A stretch of 64,000 bases of DNA from positions 2,976,001 through 3,040,000 of the forward strand of contig NZ_CP004387.1 in NCBI RefSeq assembly GCF_000299335.2. The letters are read 5' to 3'. The notes under the pieces were generated by a model that was not told the origin of the DNA, searched no databases, and was given only the letters and a program-made list of their open reading frames with translations. Position 1 is the first letter of the stretch. Every line of letters begins with the position of its first letter. Of this stretch, positions 9,027-19,109 are shown one piece after another. Source of the stretch: Isoalcanivorax pacificus W11-5. Lineage in GTDB: Bacteria > Pseudomonadota > Gammaproteobacteria > Pseudomonadales > Alcanivoracaceae. A program made the translations under genes and the position numbers.

Positions 9027-10303
9027 GCAGAACCTGTTCCGTCGGAGTCCGGCTCATCATCACGCAACAGCAGTTCGCGAGCCAGCCGCAGCGCGTCGCC
9101 GCGATTGTCTGCCGCCAGCCGGCGCAGTTGCACGCTCGGGCCGTGCAGCACCTTGTTCAGCAGCGTGCGCTGGAAGCGACGCAGTACGTCCGCCGGGTCT
9201 GCGCCACCTTCCAGTTGGGTCAGGCTGCGTCGCAGTTCCTCTTCGCCCAGCGCCAGCACCTGCTCGCGATAACTGCGCAGCGTGTCGACGGCGGCCAGTT
9301 CGCGGCGTTCGCGTTCATGCCGGTCCAGTGCGGCATCAATAATGGCCTCTGCCTGACGGGCGGCCTCCTGGCGCTGGCGGACATTTTCTTCGATCGCCTC
9401 GTGGAGATCGTCCACGGTATAGAGGTATACGTCCTGCAATTTACCCACTTCGGGCTCGATATCCCGCGGCACGGCAATGTCCACCATGAAAATCGGTTTG
9501 TGACGGCGTTTTTTCAGCGCCCGTTCGACCACGCCCTTGCCCAGCACCGGCACCGGGCTGGCCGTGCAGGTAATCACAATGTCGGCCTTTTCCAGCGCCA
9601 CCGGCACATCCTCCAGTGACACCGCCTGTCCCTGTACCTCGGCGGCCAGCGCCTCGGCGCGGCTGAGGGTGCGGTTGGCAATGGTGATGTGGCCCACCGC
9701 CTGGTCACGCAGGTGGCGCGCCACCAGTTCGATCATGTCGCCGGCGCCGATCAGCAGCGCCCGGCTGTCGCGCAGCTCCGCAAAGATATGCCGCGCAAAC
9801 GAGACGGCGGCATAGGCAACCGATACCGGGTTCGCGCCAATGCCGGTGTCCGTGCGGATGCGCTTGGCAACGCTGAAGACCTGCTGAAAGGTACGCGCCA
9901 GTTCGCCATTGAGCGCGCCACTTTCATGGGCACGGGCATAGGCATCGCGCATCTGGCCGAGGATCTGCGGCTCGCCGAGCACCAGTGAATCCAGCCCGCC
10001 GGCCACACGCATCATGTGGCGCAGGGCGGCATCGTTCTCGTGCCGGTACAGGGCTTCACGCAGGCGCTGGCCGTCCAGGCCATGCCAGCGGGCCAGCCAC
10101 TGGGTCAGGTCGGGGGTGTCGTCGCTGGTCAGGCAGTAGATTTCGGTGCGGTTACAGGTCGACAGCAGCGCGGCTTCGACGACCCCCGGCAGGCGTCGCA
10201 GGTCCTGCAGCGCGGCGGGGATCTGGGCCTCCGGGAAGGTCAGCCGTTCGCGCAGGCTGAGCTCCGCGGTGGTGTGATTGACGCCTGTAGCCAGTAGCTT
10301 CAT
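9023..10303 (-). CDS. hemA: Glutamyl-tRNA reductase
   Basis: A 426-aa enzyme that reduces glutamyl-tRNA(Glu) to glutamate-1-semialdehyde, the first committed step of C5-pathway tetrapyrrole synthesis. The conserved N-terminus is [19 protein letters not shown]. The catalytic cysteine lies in [11 protein letters not shown] (about residue 50). The NADPH-binding segment is [17 protein letters not shown] (about residue 180), and the dimerisation helix is at the C-terminus. The start at 10303 gives the family length; the upstream in-frame ATGs at 10459 and 10375 add unrelated residues. The gene is divergent from the TPR lipoprotein and translationally coupled to prfA. Confidence 0.96.
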   Translation of the reverse strand: MKLLATGVNHTTAELSLRERLTFPEAQIPAALQDLRRLPGVVEAALLSTCNRTEIYCLTSDDTPDLTQWLARWHGLDGQRLREALYRHENDAALRHMMRVAGGLDSLVLGEPQILGQMRDAYARAHESGALNGELARTFQQVFSVAKRIRTDTGIGANPVSVAYAAVSFARHIFAELRDSRALLIGAGDMIELVARHLRDQAVGHITIANRTLSRAEALAAEVQGQAVSLEDVPVALEKADIVITCTASPVPVLGKGVVERALKKRRHKPIFMVDIAVPRDIEPEVGKLQDVYLYTVDDLHEAIEENVRQRQEAARQAEAIIDAALDRHERERRELAAVDTLRSYREQVLALGEEELRRSLTQLEGGADPADVLRRFQRTLLNKVLHGPSVQLRRLAADNRGDALRLARELLLRDDEPDSDGTGSA

Positions 10304-10497
10304 GTCAGGGGGTCGCAGCACCGCAGCGGGTATCGGGTGGCGCATTTTGCGGGATTTAATCACCCGAAACAATGTCATAGCCCCAGTGCACTCCCGCCCG
10401 CCTCCGTCACCGGACCGCGCGACGGACCTTCGGTGGGCAGGCCCTGGCGCCTGTGCCATTATTGCCCCTCACTCTGGATACTGGACCCGTCAGCGTA

Positions 10498-12225
10498 ATG
10501 CCGATCTGCCTCCGAGACTGTTTTCCGAAGCGCCCGCGCCGGCTGACGCTGGCTGTGGCCACCCTGATGCTCGGCGCCTGCGCCGCCAGGCAGCCGGCCG
10601 AACCACCGCCGGCACCTGAACCTGAGCCGGTGGTCACCGCCCCCTATGACCCTGCGGTGCTCGCTGATCTGCTGGTGGCGGAAGTCGCCGCGCAACGCGA
10701 TGCCCTGGACGTGAGCCTGGGCTATTACGTGGAAACCGCGCGCAGCCACAACAGCCCCGCCGTCACTGGCCAGGCCGCGCAACTGGCAGCCTATATGCAG
10801 GACGCCCCGCTGGCGCTGGAAATGGCCGAGCGCTGGCTGACCCAGGAACCGGGCAACCGCACCGCGCATGAAATCGCCGCCATCGCCCAGATCGTGATGG
10901 AGAACCCGACCGCTGCGGCGGCCCATATTGACCAACTGCTGGCCGATGACCCGCAGACCGGCCTGATCCGTCTTGTGACCCAGGCCGAAGGCCTGGACCA
11001 GCAGGGCAACACCCAGCTGCTGGCAGCCCTGGCACAGCTCACTGACCGCTATCCCGACCAGGCGCCGCTGTGGTACGCCCGCGCGCTGCACCTGCAAATG
11101 GAGGGCGATCTGGCAAACGCCTTCCAGGCCAACGAAAAAGCCCTCAAGCTCAATCGCAAGCACGAAGATGCGCAATTGCTGAAAGCACGCCTGCTGTTCG
11201 AGATGGACGACCATAGCGCCGCGCTGCGCCAGTTGCGCCGCATGGTGCGCAAGGCGCCGGATGCCCGCCGTCCGCGCGTCCTCTATATCCGCCTGTTGCT
11301 GGAAGACGGCCGCGAAGAAGAGGCCATCACCCAGCTCCAGGCGCTGTCCGAGCGTTTTCCGGAAGACCAGGACCTGCGTTTCTCGCTGGCGTTGTACGGC
11401 CTGCAGCGGGGCGCTGTCGACAGCGCCCGGCAAACACTGGAAGCCCTGCTGGACGAAGGCTACCGCCCGGACCAGATTCACCTGTACCTGGCCCAGGCCG
11501 ACGAGATGCTGGGTGACGACGACGCCGCCATCGAGCACTACCTGGCCGTGCAGGAAGGCGACAACGCCCTTGCCGCGCAGCTTCAGGCAGCGCAACTGTA
11601 CGAACGGCAGGGCAATATCCCCGCCATGCGCGCCCTGCTGGCGACCCTGCGCGAGCATCACCCGGTGCAACTGCCGGAGCTGTATGCCGCCGAGGCAGAG
11701 TTGCTTGGCCGCAGCGACCCGGAAGCCGCCCTCGCCCTGCTGGATGAAGCACTGCACGAATTGCCGGAACACACCGAGCTGCTGTACGCCCGCGCCCTGC
11801 TGGCCGAGCGTCTGGACCGCCTCGACCAGACCGAAGCCGATCTGCGCCGCATCCTGACCTTGCGCCCGGACGACCCGGAAACCCTGAATGCGCTCGGCTA
11901 TACCCTGGCCGACCGCACCGACCGCTTTGATGAAGCCTATCGCTACATCCGCCGCGCCCTGTCTCTGCAACCGGACAACCCGGCGATCATCGACAGCATG
12001 GGCTGGGTGCTCTATCGCCTGGGCCAGTACCAGGAAGCGCTGGCACACCTGCAACGGGCCTACGACATGTTCCCCGACGCCGAAGTCGCTGCCCACCTGG
12101 GCGAAGTGCTCTGGGCACTGGGTCGCCAGGACGAGGCGCGTGCCGTGTGGCAGGAGGCCGAGGCACAGCAGCCCGGCAGCCGCCACCTGCGTGCCGTGCG
12201 TGACCGCCTCGAAGGGGGCCGCTGA
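10498..12225 (+). CDS. TPR-repeat outer-membrane lipoprotein
   Basis: A 575-aa protein. A basic N-terminus and hydrophobic segment end in a lipobox (LMLGAC, cysteine at about residue 28), followed by a proline/glutamate-rich linker and then tetratricopeptide repeats to the C-terminus. Repeats such as PEAALALLDEALHELPEHTELLYARALL and PDDPETLNALGYTLADRTDRFDEAYRYIRRALSLQPDNP are easy to see. It is followed directly by lolB (stop and start abut), an arrangement found in Pseudomonas relatives. A scaffolding role at the outer membrane is likely; partners are unknown. I chose the start at 10498 because it leaves a normal signal peptide. Confidence 0.85.
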   Translation: MPICLRDCFPKRPRRLTLAVATLMLGACAARQPAEPPPAPEPEPVVTAPYDPAVLADLLVAEVAAQRDALDVSLGYYVETARSHNSPAVTGQAAQLAAYMQDAPLALEMAERWLTQEPGNRTAHEIAAIAQIVMENPTAAAAHIDQLLADDPQTGLIRLVTQAEGLDQQGNTQLLAALAQLTDRYPDQAPLWYARALHLQMEGDLANAFQANEKALKLNRKHEDAQLLKARLLFEMDDHSAALRQLRRMVRKAPDARRPRVLYIRLLLEDGREEEAITQLQALSERFPEDQDLRFSLALYGLQRGAVDSARQTLEALLDEGYRPDQIHLYLAQADEMLGDDDAAIEHYLAVQEGDNALAAQLQAAQLYERQGNIPAMRALLATLREHHPVQLPELYAAEAELLGRSDPEAALALLDEALHELPEHTELLYARALLAERLDRLDQTEADLRRILTLRPDDPETLNALGYTLADRTDRFDEAYRYIRRALSLQPDNPAIIDSMGWVLYRLGQYQEALAHLQRAYDMFPDAEVAAHLGEVLWALGRQDEARAVWQEAEAQQPGSRHLRAVRDRLEGGR

Positions 12226-12801
12226 ATGCGCCTGCGTCACCTGCTGCTGGCAATCCTGCTGCCACTGGCACTGAGTGCCTGCCAGAGCCGCGCCCCGCTG
12301 ACCGACATCACCTTCGACCACCCGGAGGAGCTGCGCCACTGGGATATCAGCGGCCGGCTCGGCTACCGCACCGCCGCCGACGGCGGCAACGCCAACATGG
12401 AATGGCGCCAGCGCCGTGACGGCGGCCAGATCCACTTCTCCGGCCCGATGGGTTTCGGCAGTGCCGAGCTGCACTGGAACGACCACCGCGCCACGCTGGA
12501 CAACGGCCGCGAGCAGCGCACCGCCGGCTCACCGGCCGAACTGGCCTGGTACCTGACCGGGCTGCTGATTCCGGTCGAAGCCCTCTACTACTGGGTGCGC
12601 GGCATGCCCTGGCCGCTGGCCCACGGCACGCCCACCTACGATGAAACCGGCCAGCTGGTGGCCCTGGAGCAGCTCGGCTGGTCCTTGCGCTTCGACCGCT
12701 ACCAGCCGGTGGCCGGCCTGACCCTGCCACACCGCGTACGCGCCAGCCACGCCGATGACCGTTTCACGCTGCTGGTGCAGCGCTGGGTGCCGCAACCGTG
12801 A
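12226..12801 (+). CDS. lolB: Outer-membrane lipoprotein receptor LolB
   Basis: A 191-aa lipoprotein with a clear type II signal (LLLAILLPLALSAC; lipobox LSAC). LolB accepts lipoproteins from the periplasmic carrier LolA and inserts them in the inner leaflet of the outer membrane. Family features are HWDISGRLGYR near the N-terminus, a central beta-structure (QIHFSGPMGFGSAELHW), and YYWVRGMPWP (about residue 125). It overlaps ispE by 4 nt (GTGA) and abuts the TPR lipoprotein gene; lolB-ispE-prs is a conserved order. Confidence 0.95.
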   Translation: MRLRHLLLAILLPLALSACQSRAPLTDITFDHPEELRHWDISGRLGYRTAADGGNANMEWRQRRDGGQIHFSGPMGFGSAELHWNDHRATLDNGREQRTAGSPAELAWYLTGLLIPVEALYYWVRGMPWPLAHGTPTYDETGQLVALEQLGWSLRFDRYQPVAGLTLPHRVRASHADDRFTLLVQRWVPQP

Positions 12802-13661
12802 CCCTGACGCTGCCCGCGCCAGCCAAGCTGAACCTGTTCCTGCACGTCACCGGCCGCCGCAGCGACGGTTATCACACCCTGCAAACCCTGTTCACCCTGC
12901 TCGATCACGGTGACACGCTGCATTTTGCAGCGGCGGATACCCTGACCCTGGACAGCCCCGGAGTCGCCGGCGCACCGCAGGACAATCTGGTCTGGCGCGC
13001 CGCCACGCGATTGCGTGAACACACCGGCTGTCAACGCGGCGCACAGATTCGCGTGGTCAAACGCCTGCCGGCCGGCGGTGGTGTCGGCGGCGGCTCCAGC
13101 GACGCTGCCACCACCCTGCTGGGCCTGAACCGGCTCTGGTCACTGGGCCTTTCCCTGCCGGAACTGGCCGCTATCGGTCTGACGCTCGGTGCCGATGTGC
13201 CGGTGTTCGTGCACGGACGCAGTGCGTTTGCCGAAGGCATCGGCGAGCAGCTTTCGTTCGTCGATTTGCCGCCGCAGTGGTACCTGGTTGTGCATCCCGG
13301 TGTGAGTGTCGCGACCGCACAAATTTTCAGTGACCGGGAATTGACAAGAAATACCCCCGTCAGTACAGTAGCGGCCTTTCTTGAGCCGGCCACCCGAACG
13401 GCATTTCGCAACGATTGCGAGCCAGTTGCCAGAAGGCTTTTTCCGGTAATTGACGCAGCGTTGTCATGGCTCGAAAAGCATGCTGGCGAAAGCCACATGA
13501 CCGGCACCGGCGCCTGCATTTTTGCGCCGGTCACGGATCGGCAACACGGCGAAACACTGCTCGCCGCATTGCCACCGCACTGGAAAGGTTTCGTCGCGCG
13601 GAGCCAGAACCTGTCACCTCTTCACGAGGCCCTGGCAGCTTCGCACAGCGACAACAGTTAG
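12798..13661 (+). CDS. ispE: 4-diphosphocytidyl-2-C-methyl-D-erythritol kinase
   Basis: A 287-aa GHMP-family kinase of the non-mevalonate isoprenoid pathway. The N-terminal PAKLNLFLHVTGRRSDGYHTL motif is diagnostic. The ATP-binding glycine loop is LPAGGGVGGGSSDAAT (about residues 90-105). The third GHMP motif is MTGTGACIFAP near the C-terminus, with an SS-to-TG variation from the more usual GSGG context. The start is GTG at 12798, overlapping the lolB stop. The last quarter uses more A/T-ending codons than the first part. A tRNA-Gln gene begins 4 nt after the stop. Confidence 0.94.
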   Translation: MTLTLPAPAKLNLFLHVTGRRSDGYHTLQTLFTLLDHGDTLHFAAADTLTLDSPGVAGAPQDNLVWRAATRLREHTGCQRGAQIRVVKRLPAGGGVGGGSSDAATTLLGLNRLWSLGLSLPELAAIGLTLGADVPVFVHGRSAFAEGIGEQLSFVDLPPQWYLVVHPGVSVATAQIFSDRELTRNTPVSTVAAFLEPATRTAFRNDCEPVARRLFPVIDAALSWLEKHAGESHMTGTGACIFAPVTDRQHGETLLAALPPHWKGFVARSQNLSPLHEALAASHSDNS

Positions 13662-13664
13662 TGT

Positions 13665-13740
13665 TGGGGTATCGCCAAGTTGGTAAGGCAACGGGTTTTG
13701 ATCCCGTCATTCCCAGGTTCGAGTCCTGGTACCCCAGCCA
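13665..13740 (+). tRNA. tRNA-Gln (anticodon TTG)
   Basis: A 76-nt cloverleaf with encoded CCA. The acceptor stem is TGGGGTA/TACCCCA. The anticodon stem is ACGGG/CCCGT (13691-13695 with 13703-13707), enclosing loop TTTTGAT with the TTG anticodon at 13698-13700. The T-arm contains GGTTCGAGTCC. Position between ispE and prs is conserved in Pseudomonas relatives. Confidence 0.97.
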
Positions 13741-13836
13741 TCTTCCTTCTCGTACACTTACGCTGCATAGCTGACGGTTGCGTCCCGCAGGGCGCGACCA
13801 CCACGAGCCATACAACAGTCCCGCGGGGGAGCGCCA

Positions 13837-14796
13837 GTGTCCAAACTCGTCGTCTTTACCGGCAACGCCAACCCGGAACTGGCCAAGGCCATGACCCGGC
13901 AACTGAACATCCCGCTGGGCGCCGCTGACGTCGGCACCTTCAGCGATGGCGAAGTCGCCGTCGAAATTCACGAGAATGTGCGCGGCAAGGACGTGTTCAT
14001 CGTCCAGTCCACCTGCCATCCGACCAACAACAACCTGATGGAAATCCTGGTGCTGGCCGACGCCCTGCGCCGCTCTTCCGCAGGTCGCATCACTGCCGTC
14101 ATGCCGTACTTCGGCTATGCCCGCCAGGATCGCCGGGTGCGTTCCGCACGGGTGCCGATCACCGCCAAGGTGGTGGCCGACATGCTCACCACCGTCGGCA
14201 TTGATCGCGTGGTCACCGTTGACCTGCACGCAGACCAGATTCAGGGCTTCTTTGACATCCCGGTGGACAACGTCTACGCCACCCCGCTGATCGTGGCCGA
14301 TATCGAGCGCCAGAATTACCAGGACATGATGGTCGTGTCCCCGGACGTGGGCGGCGTGGTGCGTGCCCGCGCCCTGGCCAAGCAGCTCAACGACGCCGAC
14401 CTCGCCATCATCGACAAGCGCCGCCCAAAAGCGAACGAATCCCAGGTCATGCACATCATCGGCGAAGTGGAAGGCCGCAGCTGCGTACTGGTGGACGACA
14501 TGGTCGACACCGCCGGCACCCTGTGCAAGGCCGCCCGCGCCCTGAAAGACCACGGCGCCCGCCAGGTGGTCGCCTACTGTACCCACCCGGTACTGTCCGG
14601 TGCCGCCATCAACAACATCAAGGAATCGGCGCTGGACCAGATGATCGTCACCGACACCATCCCGCTGTCCACCACCGCCATCGACAGCGGCCGCATCCGC
14701 GTGCTGTCGCTGGCCCCCATGCTGGCCGAGACCATCCGCCGCGTGAACAACGAGGAATCCCTGTCGGCAATGTTCGACCGGCTTGAGCTGGTCTGA
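13837..14796 (+). CDS. prs: Ribose-phosphate pyrophosphokinase (PRPP synthase)
   Basis: A 319-aa enzyme converting ribose 5-phosphate and ATP to PRPP for nucleotide, histidine, tryptophan and NAD synthesis. It has the ATP-loop region and flexible catalytic loop [22 protein letters not shown] (about residues 90-112). The metal/ribose-phosphate site is [13 protein letters not shown] (about residues 216-228), the type I PRTase signature. The start is GTG at 13837 with GGGGGAG 5 nt before it. It lies downstream of tRNA-Gln and is followed by a strong terminator. Length is standard. Confidence 0.96.
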   Translation: MSKLVVFTGNANPELAKAMTRQLNIPLGAADVGTFSDGEVAVEIHENVRGKDVFIVQSTCHPTNNNLMEILVLADALRRSSAGRITAVMPYFGYARQDRRVRSARVPITAKVVADMLTTVGIDRVVTVDLHADQIQGFFDIPVDNVYATPLIVADIERQNYQDMMVVSPDVGGVVRARALAKQLNDADLAIIDKRRPKANESQVMHIIGEVEGRSCVLVDDMVDTAGTLCKAARALKDHGARQVVAYCTHPVLSGAAINNIKESALDQMIVTDTIPLSTTAIDSGRIRVLSLAPMLAETIRRVNNEESLSAMFDRLELV

Positions 14797-14820
14797 CCCC
14801 ACGCCCGGCCGGACACAGGA

Positions 14821-14851
14821 GCCAGAGGCGGCCCGCCCCTCTGGCTTTTTT
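14821..14851 (+). terminator. Rho-independent terminator after prs
   Basis: GCCAGAGG (14821-14828) pairs with CCTCTGGC (14838-14845), followed by six T residues. It ends the ispE-tRNA-prs transcription unit before rplY. Confidence 0.9.
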
Positions 14852-14940
14852 GTGCCTGTCAGCGGATAATGCCCGCCCTTTTATGACCCCCTGAACAGTA
14901 TCCGGTCGCAGGAGCTGTCCAGGCACCACTGGAGAACACC

Positions 14941-15579
14941 ATGAGCAACGAATTCTTGCTGCATGCCGAGGGCCGCAGCGACGTAGGGAAAGGTGCGAGC
15001 CGCCGCCTGCGTCGTCAGGAAGCCCGTATTCCCGGCATCGTCTACGGCGGCAGCGCCGAACCACAGATGGTCACCCTGGAACTGCGCGAGCTGGTCAAGG
15101 CGCTGGAGAACGAAGCCTTCTACAGCCATGTCCTGACCCTCAAGATCGACGGCAAAACCCAGCAGGCGGTACTGCGCGACCTGCAGCGCCACCCGGCCAA
15201 GGGCACCCCGATGCACGCCGACTTCCTGCGCGTGGACAAGACCCACAAGATCACCATGCAGGTACCGCTGCACTTCCTCAACGAAGACAAGTGTGTGGGC
15301 GTGAAGCAGCAGGGCGGCAAGATCACCCATAACGCATCCGAAGTGGAAGTGAGCTGTCTGCCGCAGAACCTGCCGGAGTTCCTGGAAATCGACATGGCAG
15401 ACGTGAAGCTGGACCAGGTGGTTCACCTGTCCGACATCAAACTGCCGAAAGGTGTCGAGCTGGTAGCCCTGACCCACGGCGCAGACCACGATCTGCCGGT
15501 GGTATCGGTACACGCGCCGAAGGGCACTGCGGCCGACGAAGCCGAAGACGCTGCTGGCGACGAAGCCAGCGAAGCCTAA
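14941..15579 (+). CDS. rplY: 50S ribosomal protein L25/general stress protein Ctc
   Basis: A 212-aa long form of L25 (TL5/Ctc). The N-terminal 5S-rRNA-binding domain (residues 1-95, with [22 protein letters not shown]) is followed by the CTC beta domain and an acidic Ala/Glu/Asp-rich tail ([16 protein letters not shown]). It binds 5S rRNA in the large subunit's central protuberance. It precedes pth by 15 nt; rplY-pth-ychF is a widely conserved order. Confidence 0.95.
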   Translation: MSNEFLLHAEGRSDVGKGASRRLRRQEARIPGIVYGGSAEPQMVTLELRELVKALENEAFYSHVLTLKIDGKTQQAVLRDLQRHPAKGTPMHADFLRVDKTHKITMQVPLHFLNEDKCVGVKQQGGKITHNASEVEVSCLPQNLPEFLEIDMADVKLDQVVHLSDIKLPKGVELVALTHGADHDLPVVSVHAPKGTAADEAEDAAGDEASEA

Positions 15580-15594
15580 GCGTTTCCAGGCATC

Positions 15595-16185
15595 ATGGCG
15601 GATCCGGTCAAACTTATTGTCGGCCTGGCAAACCCGGGCGCACAGTATGCGGACACCCGCCATAATGCCGGCGCATGGTATGTGAACGCCCTGGCGCGAA
15701 GCCGGGGCGTTTCACTTTCCGAGGACCGGAAGTATTTCGGCCTCACCGGCAGTTTCACCGAGCAAGGTGAAACCGTTCGCCTGCTGATCCCCACCACCTT
15801 CATGAACCGCAGCGGCCAGGCCACGGCAGCGCTGGCGAATTTCTTTCGTATTCCCGTCACCCAGATGCTGGTCGCCCACGACGAACTCGACCTGGCACCC
15901 GGCTGCATACGCCTGAAAATTGGTGGTGGCCACGGCGGCCACAACGGGCTGCGCGACATCGTCAGCCGGCACGGCAATCAGAAGGATTTCGTGCGTCTGC
16001 GCATCGGCATCGGCCACCCCGGCAATGCCGCACTGGTGACACCGCACGTACTGGGCAAACCCTCACAGGACGACCGCATCCTGATCGAACGGGCGATCGA
16101 TGAAGCGCTGCGCTACACCGGCGAGATCGTCAGCGGCGAATTGCCGCGTGCCATGAACGGCATCAACAGCTTCAAGCCGCAGTAA
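15595..16185 (+). CDS. pth: Peptidyl-tRNA hydrolase
   Basis: A 196-aa enzyme that recycles peptidyl-tRNAs released prematurely from ribosomes. It has the N-terminal LIVGLANPGAQYADTRHNAGAW, with the essential asparagine and the catalytic histidine in TRHNAG. Further family motifs are PTTFMNRSGQA, VAHDELDLAPG and GGHGGHNGLRDI. Convergent with the GST gene, overlapping it by 14 nt. Nothing unusual is seen. Confidence 0.96.
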   Translation: MADPVKLIVGLANPGAQYADTRHNAGAWYVNALARSRGVSLSEDRKYFGLTGSFTEQGETVRLLIPTTFMNRSGQATAALANFFRIPVTQMLVAHDELDLAPGCIRLKIGGGHGGHNGLRDIVSRHGNQKDFVRLRIGIGHPGNAALVTPHVLGKPSQDDRILIERAIDEALRYTGEIVSGELPRAMNGINSFKPQ

Positions 16186-16930
16186 CGCGCCGGTCTTTCT
16201 CGTACCGCCTGAGCACCCACTGCCCCGCCGGACGGTCCCGGTAGGCATGCAGTTGCGCCACCACCCCGGCGGGCAGATCGTTTTCATCCATGAAATCCCA
16301 CGGCGTACCTGCCGGTGCCAATAACGGACCATACAGCGATGCCGCGGCGATATCGGCCAGCGTCAGTTGCTCGCCCACCAGATAGCGCTCCGGATCACCC
16401 TGGATACGGGCCTCGATCAGCGCCAGCCCTTCCTCCATGCGCACTTGTGACTGCGCCACCGGCTCGGGACGAATGCGGTACAACTGCGCCACACCCTGCT
16501 CGATCACCGGCACCAAGATTTTCTTCACAACCCCCGGCAGCCGGTATGGCCCCAGCATGGCGCGCATCACTTCCGGCCGGCCGAGCAGCTGACCGTAGAT
16601 CCAGCGGCGTACGTGCACACCATAGCGGTCAAACTGCTGCTCCAGCTCAATGACCTGCTGCCGCGCGGCGCTGTCGGCCGGCAGCAGCGACACTTGCGGG
16701 TAATACTTTTCCAGGTAATAGGCGATGCGGGTGGAATCCCCGATCAGGCGCTTGCCATCGCGCAGCACCGGCAGCGTATTCACGCCGGCACGGGTGCGGG
16801 TAAACAGGCGGTGTGCGCCGGGCAACAGGTTGCGGATCTGGTACGGCATGCCCTTGTGGTCAAGCTGCCAGCGGGTCTTCTCGCAGTAATGGGAAATCGG
16901 AAACTGGTAGACCACGCGCTGTTCGGACAT
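16172..16930 (-). CDS. Glutathione S-transferase family protein
   Basis: A 252-aa protein with an N-terminal thioredoxin-like GST domain. It contains FPISHYCEKTRWQLDHKGMPY (about residues 9-29, a CxxK-type active-site area with SHYCEK) and VNTLPVLRDGKRLIGDSTRIAYYLE, the glutathione-binding Ser/Thr region. The C-terminal helical domain contains YLVGEQLTLADIAAASLYGPL, the conserved N-capping motif. It probably conjugates or reduces electrophiles with glutathione; the substrate is unknown. The ATG at 16930 starts the conserved fold. It stands alone between pth and ychF on the opposite strand. Confidence 0.85.
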   Translation of the reverse strand: MSEQRVVYQFPISHYCEKTRWQLDHKGMPYQIRNLLPGAHRLFTRTRAGVNTLPVLRDGKRLIGDSTRIAYYLEKYYPQVSLLPADSAARQQVIELEQQFDRYGVHVRRWIYGQLLGRPEVMRAMLGPYRLPGVVKKILVPVIEQGVAQLYRIRPEPVAQSQVRMEEGLALIEARIQGDPERYLVGEQLTLADIAAASLYGPLLAPAGTPWDFMDENDLPAGVVAQLHAYRDRPAGQWVLRRYEKDRRVTAA

Positions 16931-17137
16931 TGCTCTGACTCCTGCTGTGCGACCGACGCATCCCTGCCGCCGGTACGGTTCAGCCACAGAGTCTAGAATC
17001 CCCCGCCGCCACTGCCACGGCGTGGGCGCCCCGGCCAATGGTCGCGGCAGCCAATCCTAAGGGTCTATCGGTGGTTTTTCCGTCCGGGCTTGAGTAGCAT
17101 TGCGGCCCCGGTGCATAACGGAAAGCGGAGCAGAGAG

Positions 17138-18220
<1,083 letters not shown>

Positions 18221-18229
<9 letters not shown>

Positions 18230-18240
18230 TCAACGTCTGA
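18221..18240 (+). repeat. attL-like 20-bp direct repeat (left end of island)
   Basis: AACGTGTGATCAACGTCTGA, the same 20 bases as at 47720-47739. It includes the last nine bases and the stop codon of ychF. The sequences diverge at once on both sides. Confidence 0.85.
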
Positions 18241-18370
18241 CGAATTTCGCTGGATCTCGGTGGTGCTCAGTAGCGCTTGGTGGATTGGTTATCCCACTTT
18301 AAATCAATGGGTTGCGTAAACAATACGGTCTACTGAGCGTTCCTATTGTTCATCGAGGTCTGAAAAATTC

Positions 18371-18411
18371 GGGGGTAGCGTTGGGGTACTCGTGTTCAAC
18401 CGTGGGGGTAC
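18371..18411 (+). repeat. GGGGGTAC-type repeats near the left end (possible integrase arm sites)
   Basis: Three related elements, GGGGGTAG (18371), TGGGGTAC (18382) and TGGGGGTAC (18403), lie between attL and the integrase fragment. Two exact TGGGGGTAC copies in the same orientation lie just inside the right end. Arm-type binding sites for a tyrosine integrase are a natural explanation, but this is inference. Confidence 0.5.
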
Positions 18412-18435
18412 TTTTCCCCGCAGTGGAGTCCAACG

Positions 18436-18912
18436 ATGCCCGAGAATCTACTCACCGATGCCAAGATCAGGTCGGCCAAACCAACTGATCGAGACTGGAA
18501 ACTTTCAGACGGCGGGGGCTTGTTCCTGCTGGTCAAGCCCACCGGCGGCAAGCTCTGGCGGTGGAAGTACCGCCTGCAAGGCAAGGAGAACCTCTTTGCC
18601 ATTGGTGGCTTTCCCCAGGTAAGCCTTGCGGAGGCTCGCGCTGCCCGCGAGAAAGCGCGTGCCTTGGTCAAGCAAGGTATCCACCCTGCGCATGAGCGGC
18701 AGCAGGTCAAGCAGCGCAACCTCGAAGCGCTGGAAGAACGTAAGCGCGCTCGTGAAAGCTCGTTTGCCAAGGTGGCGCAGGCGTATCTGGCCGAGATCAA
18801 GCCTGTCTTTGCGCTCAGTTCCTACCGCACGAAAGAGTCCCGCATCAGGAAGTACCTGTCGCCCAAGTTCGATGGAATGCCGATGAGCGACATTGGCGTG
18901 AAAATGGAGTAA
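18436..18912 (+). pseudogene. Truncated P4-type tyrosine integrase (N-terminal part only)
   Basis: 158 residues. The N-terminal arm-binding DUF4102 domain is complete (LTDAKIRSAKPTDRDWKLSDGGGLFLLV, then WRWKYRLQGKENLFAIGGFPQVSLAEARAAR). It is followed by the start of the core-binding domain (FAKVAQAYLAEIKP...SYRTKESRIRKYL). The reading frame ends at a TAA at 18910, where full-length members continue for about 240 more residues with the R-H-R-Y catalytic domain. The gene therefore cannot encode an active recombinase. The break coincides with a copy of the 13-bp repeat found before the Fic gene, suggesting that later acquisition of the Fic segment removed the 3' part. Confidence 0.85.
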
Positions 18913-19087
18913 ATGGGGTAATTTTGACATTAATGCCCCTTTTAAATTCATATCACTCATTTCCTTCCTGGACGGCCATGCCAGCTCCTTACGACCAGTC
19001 CGATTCAGGGAATGGGGTAGTCAAACACGAGTAACGAGGCATTTTTGGAGAAATTACCCCATTTAGCGGCTATGATTACCCCATTTA
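18901..19087. promoter_or_regulatory. Repeated 13-bp sites TAAATGGGGTAAT upstream of fic
   Basis: One copy at 18910-18922 on the plus strand and two at 19053-19065 and 19075-19087 on the minus strand (22-bp spacing) are exact. Partial copies lie at 18901-18911 and 19010-19020. The last two end 22 bp before the fic start codon. Position and repetition suggest operator sites, perhaps bound by the C-terminal winged helix of the Fic protein itself. The 197-bp gap holds no other gene. Confidence 0.55.
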
Positions 19088-19109
19088 GACAGCCTAGGCT
19101 TACATTTCC

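Noticed and set aside
10459-12486. 675-codon minus-strand frame opposite the TPR lipoprotein
   Set aside because: Antisense shadow. The plus strand has a signal peptide, lipobox and TPR repeats, which settles the coding strand.
18913-19109. Antitoxin gene before fic
   Set aside because: The 197 bp contain only repeats and no ORF of useful size. The Fic protein carries its own inhibitory motif.
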